A stretch of 64,000 bases of DNA. Origin: Rhizobium sp. Root1212. Its GTDB lineage: Bacteria > Pseudomonadota > Alphaproteobacteria > Rhizobiales > Rhizobiaceae. The stretch's first letter is position 1; the number at the start of each line of letters is the position of its first letter. The notes beneath the pieces were generated by a model. The model saw nothing but the letters and a program-made list of their open reading frames with translations. It was not told where the DNA came from and did no database searches. The position numbers were made by a program, and so were the translations under genes. The stretch is from contig NZ_LMDA01000011.1 in the NCBI RefSeq assembly GCF_001424985.1, forward strand, positions 1 through 64,000. The letters are read 5' to 3'. Positions 56,758 to 64,000 of this stretch are shown here, piece by piece.

Positions 56758-58446
56758 TCACCGGCTAGACAAAACTGCCTGAAGCGCCTTTGCCAATTCC
56801 GAGAGCTGGTACGGTTTCGGCAGTATTCGAATCCCCTCGGCATCTGCCGCTTTCTTCGCCGCATCGGAGTACCCGCTCGTCAGGAGTATCGGAAGCTCAG
56901 AACGCCGTTTTCGTATCTCCTTCGCGAGATCAATGCCGTTCATTCCGCCCGGCATCATGATATCGGAGAACACTATGTCGATGCTTCGCCCGTTGGCGAG
57001 CGCACCGAGTGCAGCGGCGGCAGTTGCGGCCCTGGTCACCTCAAAGCCGAGCTCGTCCAGCATCTCGCTGACAAGCACAGCGACTTCTTCGTCATCTTCG
57101 ACCAGTAAGACGCTGCCTGCAGATGCGGGGCGTCGGCGTTCGACATGAAGATCGATAAGATTGCTTTGATCCTGTGCCGGCACCTTCATGGAACGCGGCA
57201 TCAGCAATGTAATCGTCGTCCCTTCGCCGGGTTCGCTGTCGATCTCGACCTTGCCTCCCGACTGCGTGATAAACCCGTGCACCTGCGCAAGGCCGAGGCC
57301 GGACCCCTTGCCAATTTCCTTGGTCGTGAAGAACGGCTCGAAGACCCGAGCTCGGACCTCGGGCGACATCCCCACTCCGTTGTCGCTGATCGATAGGCTG
57401 ACCCAATCATTTGTCGTTCCATGCTGATCGGCGCGAGAAATATTCGCCGCGCTGATCAAAATCGTTCCGCCATCAGGCATCGCATCCCGGGCATTGACCG
57501 CAAGGTTGAGAACAACAAGTTCCAGTTCGCTTGCATCAACCTCGACGGGCCACAGATTCGGCGCGAATTCCAAGCTGACGTGAACATCGCCCCTGAGGCT
57601 GCGATCAAGCAGCTCGCGCATCCCGCCGATCTGACGCTCAAGATCGACAGTTTGTGGCTTGAGCTCCTGACGGCGAGAAAATGCCAATAGCTGGCGGGTG
57701 AGGCCGGCGCCTCGCTCTGTCGCCTGCCGCATTCCATCCATCAATCGCTGACGTTTGACAGGGTCGACCTGCCGGTCCAGCATTTGCAAACCACCAGAGA
57801 TGACCATCAGCAGGTTATTGAAGTCGTGGGCAACGCCGCCGGTCAATTGGCCTATCGCCTCGATCTTCTGAGCCTGGCGAAGCTTTTCCTCGATCTGCGC
57901 GCTTACTTGCATCTGATCGCGCAAAGACGCATTCGCTGCTTCGAGCTCGGCGGTGCGGGCGACCACCTGCTCTTCCAGCGCTTGCGCTGCTCGCTCGCGC
58001 TCCAGCAGCAATGACCGCAGTTCCAGCTGGCGCGATCGTGCCCGCAGTGCCGCTTGGACGGTGCTCACAAGTGTCAGCCCTTCCACCGGCCGTTCCAGAA
58101 GCGATACGTTCCGTAAAGAGTGGATCAGCTTTTGCCGCCAACTCTGGATGCCTGTCTGTTCCTGTCGGCTGGTGAGCAGGATGAATGGATGATCCGACCA
58201 TGGCGGTTGGGCAGAAACCCACTCGAACAGATCGGCCAGGTTTTTGCCGAACAATGCCTCTTCAGCAATAAACGACGATGCCGCCCCAACTGTAAGGGCC
58301 TGTAGCACGCCTTCAAGATCGGTACAGATAACGGGTTCAATGCCGCTTTGGCGGAGCAAACCAGCCGACGCGGATGCATCCCTGCCGATGGGGGCGAAAA
58401 CGATGACCGGGCCCAACTCGATGCTACCGGGCACCTTCGTTCCCAT
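56758..58446 (-). CDS. hybrid histidine kinase paired with a KaiC-like ATPase
   Basis: 562 residues from ATG 58446, overlapping the KaiC-like stop by 23 bases. An N-terminal receiver-like domain (residues 10-140) lacks the usual phospho-Asp (ASSFIAEEALF at that place). A coiled coil, the H box [10 protein letters not shown] (His near 205), an ATPase domain (NARDAM, DNGVGM, GSGLGLAQVHGF) and a true C-terminal receiver (VEDDEE, FSDIMMPGG, LPKPY) follow. No membrane helices. The coupling to KaiC suggests that the ATPase state is read out through this kinase, as in cyanobacterial KaiC-SasA, but that is inference. Confidence 0.9.
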   Translation of the reverse strand: MGTKVPGSIELGPVIVFAPIGRDASASAGLLRQSGIEPVICTDLEGVLQALTVGAASSFIAEEALFGKNLADLFEWVSAQPPWSDHPFILLTSRQEQTGIQSWRQKLIHSLRNVSLLERPVEGLTLVSTVQAALRARSRQLELRSLLLERERAAQALEEQVVARTAELEAANASLRDQMQVSAQIEEKLRQAQKIEAIGQLTGGVAHDFNNLLMVISGGLQMLDRQVDPVKRQRLMDGMRQATERGAGLTRQLLAFSRRQELKPQTVDLERQIGGMRELLDRSLRGDVHVSLEFAPNLWPVEVDASELELVVLNLAVNARDAMPDGGTILISAANISRADQHGTTNDWVSLSISDNGVGMSPEVRARVFEPFFTTKEIGKGSGLGLAQVHGFITQSGGKVEIDSEPGEGTTITLLMPRSMKVPAQDQSNLIDLHVERRRPASAGSVLLVEDDEEVAVLVSEMLDELGFEVTRAATAAAALGALANGRSIDIVFSDIMMPGGMNGIDLAKEIRKRRSELPILLTSGYSDAAKKAADAEGIRILPKPYQLSELAKALQAVLSSR

Positions 58447-59989
58447 CCGACTTTTCTGTCGCAACACGCGCGTACTGTGGAGTTCCGGCGAGCACGCCTG
58501 TAAATCCTCGCGTAGGAGGCCCAAGTCGTATGCCTTTTCCCGAGAGACTGAATTCGCGCACACTGTGCTCGTGCCGGCCGCTCCGCTTCTTGACGACAGA
58601 AATCGCCCGTTTGACCGCCCCGTCAACCTCGAAATACCGCAGCATGACGACGGAATCGCTGAGATAGCTCAGGTCCAACGGCGCTTCCACCGGTCCGACA
58701 AGGCCGTGCTGGGCAAGCACGACGATCGTCAACACACCACGCTGACCTAGGTAGCTGAGCAGCTCATGCATCTGCAAGATCAGAAACCGTTCGTCCGGCA
58801 TCGCATTCATGTAGCCGTTCAGGCTGTCGATGATGATGACGCGTGCGCCGTCAACCTCGACACTTTTTTGGACGTTGGCGGCAAACTCGCCCGGGGACAT
58901 TTCTGCGGGATCGATTTGCTGCAACCGGATAAGCCCGCTATCGAGCCGACTTTTGAGGTCAAAACCAAGGTTTTTGGCACGCGCCTGTAGTGTACCGCGT
59001 CCCTCGTCGAAGGCGTAGACGACAGCATGCTCGCCGCGATCTGCGGCCGCGAGTGCAAAGCTCAACGCAAGCGATGATTTTCCAACTCCCGCTGCGCCGA
59101 GGAACAGCGCATTGGTTCCTCGCTCCAATCCCCCGCCGAGCATTTCGTCGAGTTCGGCATTGCCGCTGGGCGTGAACTCTTCACTGAAATCCTCGTGGTG
59201 ATCGGCTGCGATGAGCCGCGGATAGACATGCAGGCCGCCCTTTTCGATGGTAAAATCGTGGTAGCCGCCGCGAAATCTGATGCCGCGCATTTTGACGACG
59301 CGAAGGCGTCGGCGTTCGGCGCCGTAGTCGATGGCGGTTTGCTCAAGCAGGACGACCCCATGTGAGATCGAGTGCAGCTGCAGATCGTTCTGCTGCGATG
59401 AAAGGTCGTCAAGGAGAATGACCGTGCATTGCCGACTCGCGAAATAATGCTTCAGCGCCAGTACCTGCCGCCGGTACCGCAGCGGGCTGTGCGCGAGCAA
59501 TCGCAGTTCAGACAAGCTATCGATGATCACCCGCTTAGGGTTCAGCTCGGAAACGCGGTCCAGGATGAGCTTGGTGGTCTCGTTGAGTTCGATCTCGGCC
59601 GGATGAAAAACCGTCAGTTCGCGTTCGGGATCGAGGGTCGTTTCCGGCGGCACCAGCTCGAACACAGATACGCCGTCGAGCGACCAGCCGTGACGGGTTG
59701 CGACCAGCCGCAGTTCGTTTTCAGTTTCGGACAGGGTAACATAAAGGACTGGCTCGCCTTGTTTCACACCTTCGAGCAGAAACTGCAGGGCGATCGTCGT
59801 TTTCCCAGTGCCAGGCCGGCCCTCATAAAGATAGAGCCGGTCCTTGTCCAATCCGCCGTCGAGAATCGTGTCCAGACCGGTAACGCCGGAGGAGATGCGC
59901 GCCGGATCATCGACGTCGTGCTTTGTTTCGATCATTTCGTACCCTGCCTCGAACACATTAGGCTGAGAATATAGATCGTAGTCGATCAT
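58424..59989 (-). CDS. KaiC-like double RecA ATPase
   Basis: 521 residues with two KaiC-type domains. Walker A motifs are GRPGTGKTT (near residue 57) and GAAGVGKSS (near 300). Walker B-like strands VIIDSLSEL and VIIIDSLNGY follow. The C-terminal tail AVKRAISVVKKRSGRHEHSVR also matches KaiC proteins. Start may be ATG 59989 or ATG 59935; the second has a better ribosome site and aligns with usual N-termini (MIETKHDVDDPARISSG). There is no kaiA or kaiB nearby, so a true clock is unlikely; rhizobial KaiC proteins are associated with stress resistance. Confidence 0.92.
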   Translation of the reverse strand: MIDYDLYSQPNVFEAGYEMIETKHDVDDPARISSGVTGLDTILDGGLDKDRLYLYEGRPGTGKTTIALQFLLEGVKQGEPVLYVTLSETENELRLVATRHGWSLDGVSVFELVPPETTLDPERELTVFHPAEIELNETTKLILDRVSELNPKRVIIDSLSELRLLAHSPLRYRRQVLALKHYFASRQCTVILLDDLSSQQNDLQLHSISHGVVLLEQTAIDYGAERRRLRVVKMRGIRFRGGYHDFTIEKGGLHVYPRLIAADHHEDFSEEFTPSGNAELDEMLGGGLERGTNALFLGAAGVGKSSLALSFALAAADRGEHAVVYAFDEGRGTLQARAKNLGFDLKSRLDSGLIRLQQIDPAEMSPGEFAANVQKSVEVDGARVIIIDSLNGYMNAMPDERFLILQMHELLSYLGQRGVLTIVVLAQHGLVGPVEAPLDLSYLSDSVVMLRYFEVDGAVKRAISVVKKRSGRHEHSVREFSLSGKGIRLGPPTRGFTGVLAGTPQYARVATEKSDGNEGAR

Positions 59990-60086
59990 ACTCAAGTGGA
60001 GCCAAATCCGCGGGTTCTCACGCGGGGCAGTTCATTTTTCGCTTATTCAACGGCTCGAGCTCGGTGGCGCACGGTCTCACTAGGCG

Positions 60087-60701
60087 TTACCGCCTAGGAC
60101 GAGGTAGCATCTGGATGAACCTGTCGAAGGCTGACACGTCGTATCGACAGGGGTTCATTGCGTCACTTATTGAAGTGAGGATCTCGGGTAGCTCCCAATC
60201 GACAAGCCCCGGCATGGCTTCGGCCAGCGTTTCGTACCAAAGCAACAGTGAGCCGCTGAGCCTGAGGTGCAGGTCGAAGTTGGGTCGAGCTCTTCCGGCA
60301 TCATGATCTCTATGGGCTTGGGCGACATCAGGGTCGATTTTCTTGAACAGATAGCGATCTGCGAAGCCGAGGCGCTCGTCATGGAGCGCCTGCCGGGTAA
60401 ATCGTTGCTGTGCGATCCAGTAGGGCTCCGGTACTTCTCCGATCTGCCACATTGCCCAGATGAAATGCAGCTTCAATGGATCGGTGTCGCAAACGGCTAC
60501 CCCGTGTGCTTGCTCCTTCGCAACGGCCTCGGCCCAACGCTTGGAATTCCATTCGGTCCAGATCCGTGCGGCATCTCCTGGTCCCGCATGGCGATCGGGC
60601 CGCTCGGCGGGATAGCTTTCCTTGATCAGGTATTGAGCGGCGTGCTGTTGGCATCACGTCGTTTTCCCTGCCGCACTGATGCCTTCAACGACGACGATCA
60701 T
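60087..60701 (-). pseudogene. P-loop kinase-like protein, in-frame stop after the Walker A motif
   Basis: ATG 60701 opens MIVVVEGISAAGKTT, a clean Walker A motif, then meets TGA at 60654-60656. The same frame runs on as CQQHAAQYLIKESYPAERPD, ARIWTEWNSKRWAEAVAKEQ, PLKLHFIWAMWQIGEVP, to a stop at 60087, about 203 codons in all. A TGG-to-TGA change (Trp 16) would explain it. The family resembles small AAA/zeta-toxin-like nucleoside kinases; the substrate is unknown. As read only a 15-residue peptide is made. Confidence 0.75.
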
Positions 60702-60757
60702 TCGTGATATGCTTATCCGGAATAGCTGAATTCAAGTCCGAGACTTCCTAGCTTGTG

Positions 60758-61465
60758 TTAGGGCAAGAGCAGTGCAGCAGCTCCAGTTAAATCCGACACT
60801 TCCGCATAAGGCAGCCAATCAGGGTTGCCGGCCTCACCTCGCCGGTTGACCCAGATGCCGCGCAGGCCCAATTCATGACGCGCCTTCATGTCCCAGTACA
60901 TGCCCATCGCCACGTGCACGGTCTCATTCGGGGTCACGCCCATATCGCGGTACGCGTACTCGAAGAGTTGTCGCGACGGTTTGTAGGCCTTCGCCTGCTC
61001 GGCGATGATGACACAGTCGAACGGCACGCCGATGCGCGCGACCGTCGGCGCGATGAGATCATCGTCGGAATTCGTGAAGATCGCGAGTTTGTAACGCTCG
61101 CGCAGCCTCCGTAAAACCTCCGGAACCTCGGGGTGCGGTCCCATCGTCATGGGCGAGGACACAATGCGATCTATCTCGTCGGCCCCAGGGGCCAGACCAT
61201 GTTTGCAGAAAGCAGCCATAAAGCCACTTCGCAGGATGTCTTTATAGAGGCGGTGCGGCTTTTCCGCCGTCAGGCGCCGTGCCTCCGCCGAGAAGCTGTC
61301 GAGGATCGCCGGTGCACTCTTATCGTGGGCGTGGTGTACCGCCAGCAAGACACCGATCTCGTGAAGAAGCACCTCGTACCACTGCACCAGTGTGCCGTAG
61401 CAGTCGAAGGTGATCACCTTGGGTGCGGGCGCGAGGCTGAACATTGAGTTGTCGCGAGCTGGCAT
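60758..61465 (-). CDS. haloacid dehalogenase (type II) family hydrolase
   Basis: 235 residues of the HAD fold: nucleophile Asp in ITFDCYGTLVQW, Ser/Asn in IFTNSDDD, Lys in KAYKPSRQLFEYA, and a final motif HVAMGMYWDMKARHELG. This order fits L-2-haloacid dehalogenases, although the last motif normally reads with Asp residues (S-x-x-x-D) and here has MGMYWD. It probably cleaves a halogenated or phosphorylated small acid. ATG 61465 is used; ATG 61444 is an alternative. Confidence 0.88.
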   Translation of the reverse strand: MPARDNSMFSLAPAPKVITFDCYGTLVQWYEVLLHEIGVLLAVHHAHDKSAPAILDSFSAEARRLTAEKPHRLYKDILRSGFMAAFCKHGLAPGADEIDRIVSSPMTMGPHPEVPEVLRRLRERYKLAIFTNSDDDLIAPTVARIGVPFDCVIIAEQAKAYKPSRQLFEYAYRDMGVTPNETVHVAMGMYWDMKARHELGLRGIWVNRRGEAGNPDWLPYAEVSDLTGAAALLLP

Positions 61466-61544
61466 GGAAATAACCTGATGTTTTATCCTGCCAACAGATC
61501 ACGAAACTGCAATTCGGGCAACGCTCTCGGTGAGTGTGGAGCTG

Positions 61545-63219
61545 TCACGCTCTTCGTTTCGGTCGCTGGTCGAGAGCTAATCGCACCTTGCGCGCCAGGT
61601 CCCCTAGCGCTGCCGGCTTCTCCAGGAAGATCACGCCTTCATCAAGCACGCCGTTATGAATAACCGCATTCCGGCTATACCCAGTCGTGAACACGACCGG
61701 CAATCCCGGCCGCTTGCGCCATATCTCGTCTGCCAGTTTTCGGCCATTCATCGGTGCCATGACGATATCCGTGAACAGCAGCTTCACGTCCGGACGCTCG
61801 TCGACGATTTTAAGGGCTGCAAATGGCCCGTCGACCGCGACGACAGGATATCCCAGTTCCTCCAGCATCCTTGTATGCACTTCCCGAACACTGGCGTCAT
61901 CTTCTACCAGGAGAACAACTTCGCTCGCCGAGCCGCGCGGCACGCTTTCGTCTTTCAGCTGCTGCCCTGCCTCGCTCGGTCCATAGTCACGCGGCAGGTA
62001 AATCTTCATGGTCGTCCCGACACCAACCTCAGAGTAGATCTTCATGTGCCCATTGGACTGCTTTGCGAAGCCGAACACCTGGCTGAGCCCCAGCCCGGTT
62101 CCCTTGCCAACCGGCTTGGTGGTAAAGAACGGGTCGATCGCCTTTTTGATGATATCAGGCGGCATACCACACCCTGTATCGGTCACGGCGATCATCACAT
62201 ACTGGCCGGGTCGGATGTCGTGCTCAGCCGCATAGGTTTCGTCGATATGCGCGTTTGCCGTCTCGATCGTCAGCTTGCCGCCGTCCGGCATGGCATCGCG
62301 GGCGTTGACGGCCAAGTTGAGAACTGCATTTTCGAGCTGGTTCGGATCGGCCTTGGTCCGCCACAAGCCGGCCGCCAGTACCGTCTCTTTCTGAATGGGT
62401 TCGCCAAGTGTCGAAGCCAGAATTTCCGCCATATTCGCCACCAGTCTGTTGGCATCGACGGCTTGCGGGGGAAAGAGGTTGCTGTCGCGAGAAGGCCAGC
62501 AGCCTTTGGGTCAGGGTCGCGGCGCGGTTTGCTCCGTCCAGAGCCGCTTCAAGCAGCTTCGGGAGGTCATCGAGCGCGCCGCGGGCGATCCGGCGTTGCG
62601 CCATGGCGAGACCGCCGATCACCACGGCAAGCATGTTGTTGAAGTCATGCGCCACGCCGCCGGTGAGGTGGCCGAGTGCTTCCATCTTTTGCGCCTGGTG
62701 AAGAGCGCTCTCGGCGGCAGCCTTTTCCTGCACGGCTGTTGCGATCCGCTCTTCCAGCGTTGCATTGAGGTCTTTCAGCGCGGTTGCCGATCGCTCTGCC
62801 GCCGCGCGTGCCTCAAGGAGCTCTTTCTAATAACGGCGGCGGTCGGTGGCGTTGAAAATGGTCATCCGGATGAAGCTGACCGATCCGTCGTCGGCCAATC
62901 TCGCCACTGCGTTGACAAGGACTGGCAGACGGGTCCCGTCCGACTTCAGCATGTCGAGAGCGACTTCGTTGAAAGCACCCTGCATCGTCAGCAGCGGGGC
63001 AAAATGCGTTTCGAAGAAGATTTTCCCAGGCATGGTCAGGAAGTCGATAAACTTCCGACCGACGATCTTATCGGTGGATATGCCAAGCCAGGACGACATC
63101 GTCTTGTTGGCCAGCATGATGCGCCCGTCCGACCCAGCCGAGATGTACCCGCAGGGCGCATTTTCAAAGAGGTCCAATAGGTCGCCTACGTTTTGGGGGA
63201 TGTTTAAGGTTGAGTCCAT
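61545..63219 (-). pseudogene. PAS hybrid histidine kinase, two lesions
   Basis: ATG 63219 overlaps the RsbQ-like stop. A PAS domain (LFENAPCGYISAGSDGRIML, SSWLGIS) fills about 120 residues, then TAG at 62827-62829 interrupts (DRRRY-stop-KELLEAR). The frame goes on with the H box [13 protein letters not shown], but an extra G/C in the five-base run at 62467-62471 shifts it. The third part carries the ATPase ([24 protein letters not shown]) and a receiver (VEDDAS, FTDIVMAPMNG). Fixing both gives one protein of about 557 residues. As read no part makes a full kinase. Confidence 0.85.
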
Positions 63220-64000
63220 CAGGCGCCAGCTACGAATGCCTGGATAGCCTCAACCGTTTCCCGGGGATGGCTGAGGTTCGGGCAATGGCCCGTCGCCTTC
63301 ATCATAACAAGTGTGCTGTCGGGCAGTTTGGCGTGAAGGTAGTGACCGACGGCGACTGGGGCGATGACGTCCTCCGCACATTGCAGGATCAGTGAGGGAA
63401 CGCGCACCTTGTCGAGGTCTGCCCGATTGTCGGCCATGAACGTCGCGCGCGCAAAGTGCTTGGCGATTTCCGGGTCGGTTTTGCAGAAACTATTGGTCAG
63501 TTCCTCAGAGAGTTCCGGTCGGTCGGAATTGCCCATGATCGCTGGCGCCATTGCCTGCGACCAGCCCATATGGTTGCTGTCGAGAAAGTCCAGCAGTTCA
63601 TCGACCTGCTGGCGACTGAAGCCACCATGATAATCGAGGTCGTCCATATATCGTGGTGACGGCCCGACGAGCACAAGTTGCGAGAACATTGTCGGCGCCT
63701 TAGCTGAAGCCAGCACCCCCATCATTGCACTAACCGAATGACCAACGAATATGCCGTTCGCGATCGCAAGCTCTTGCCCGATCTCCACGATGTCGGAGGC
63801 GTATCCATCCAAAGTACCGTACTTCTCAAAGTCATAGGCGGAAAGGTCGGAGCCTCCGGCGCCGACATGATCGAAGGTGACCACGCGGAAACGATCGGCG
63901 AATTGCGGTGCCACGTATCGCCACATATTCTGATCGCAGCCGAACCCGTGGGCGAACAGCATCGTTTTCGACCCATTGCCCATGATATTCACGTTGTTAC
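63219..64000 (-). CDS. RsbQ-like alpha/beta hydrolase, 5' end beyond the window
   Basis: About 257 residues visible from a GTG at 63992; the frame stays open to the window edge (NNVNIMGNG), and RsbQ-type proteins begin a few residues earlier, so the start is probably outside. The catalytic triad is intact: Ser in GHSVSAMM, Asp in QCAEDVIAP, His in ATGHCPNLSHP; the signature HGFGCDQNMWR is typical of RsbQ/KAI2-type hydrolases. In B. subtilis RsbQ acts with the PAS phosphatase RsbP to signal energy stress to sigma-B. Here it overlaps (TGATG) a PAS histidine kinase gene, so a parallel role is likely. Confidence 0.88.
   Translation of the reverse strand, partial: NNVNIMGNGSKTMLFAHGFGCDQNMWRYVAPQFADRFRVVTFDHVGAGGSDLSAYDFEKYGTLDGYASDIVEIGQELAIANGIFVGHSVSAMMGVLASAKAPTMFSQLVLVGPSPRYMDDLDYHGGFSRQQVDELLDFLDSNHMGWSQAMAPAIMGNSDRPELSEELTNSFCKTDPEIAKHFARATFMADNRADLDKVRVPSLILQCAEDVIAPVAVGHYLHAKLPDSTLVMMKATGHCPNLSHPRETVEAIQAFVAGA

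Noticed and set aside
58424-59989. A circadian clock locus
   Set aside because: Only a KaiC-like protein is present; no kaiA or kaiB is seen in the window.
1-64000. tRNA, rRNA, CRISPR, insertion sequence or prophage
   Set aside because: No cloverleaf, direct-repeat array, transposase or integrase-like frame was seen in reading both strands.

Overview
The window looks like part of an alphaproteobacterial genome of the Rhizobium/Ensifer/Agrobacterium type. This rests on the gene families present (LigD with two Ku proteins, DUF892 ferritin-like pairs, a LOV-HWE kinase, a KaiC-kinase pair, TreY/TreZ) and on a recurring promoter motif. GGAAC, 17 bases, then GTT (equivalently GGAAC-N16-nGTT) is the known EcfG/RpoE2-type general stress response (GSR) promoter of Alphaproteobacteria. 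I found 12 copies with both boxes intact at that spacing, one further copy one base longer, and two with one mismatch. Most lie 25-35 bases before a start codon. I saw no rRNA, tRNA, CRISPR array, insertion sequence or phage gene.

Layout. 0-11 kb: DUF2270 membrane protein, a frameshifted SLC13 permease, a metallo-beta-lactamase-fold hydrolase, a thioredoxin-reductase-like flavoprotein, a large catalase, two DUF892 proteins, and a zinc alcohol dehydrogenase with a small membrane protein. 11-17 kb: a frameshifted LOV-HWE kinase, a DUF6766 membrane protein and a 1337-residue multi-PAS hybrid kinase. 17-25 kb: DNA repair (LigD, two Ku, UvsE), a three-gene operon of small proteins and a cupin, an EAL protein and a frameshifted dodecin. 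25-30 kb: a secreted sugar-dehydrogenase/PEBP fusion, an interrupted esterase, DUF4142, a damaged DUF3833 gene, an alcohol dehydrogenase remnant and an SDR. 30-34.6 kb: NAD synthetase, an isochorismatase-like hydrolase, a flavodoxin-like protein and a diheme cytochrome c.

34.6-42.7 kb: eight minus-strand genes, each overlapping the next, behind one GSR promoter. They encode an FdhF/YdeP molybdoenzyme, a cytochrome c, oxidase subunits II, I and III, a small membrane protein, CtaG and another cytochrome c. This could be a complete chain from a molybdoenzyme to oxygen. 42.8-56 kb: a four-gene operon of small basic proteins, trehalose/glycogen genes (treY diverging from SDR-treZ-malQ), a further SDR, and a GH15 glucoamylase coupled to an SMP-30 lactonase. 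56-64 kb: sensing genes, namely a KaiC-like ATPase with a hybrid kinase, a broken P-loop kinase, a HAD dehalogenase, and an RsbQ-like hydrolase overlapping a broken PAS hybrid kinase.

Taken together the genes form a stress island: peroxide removal, DNA end joining, UV repair, osmoprotectant synthesis, alternative respiration, and several sensors that could feed the same response. About ten genes carry frameshifts, in-frame stops or deletions. Some are one-base changes in G/C runs and could be sequencing errors. The in-frame stops and the internal deletion are harder to explain that way and suggest real decay.
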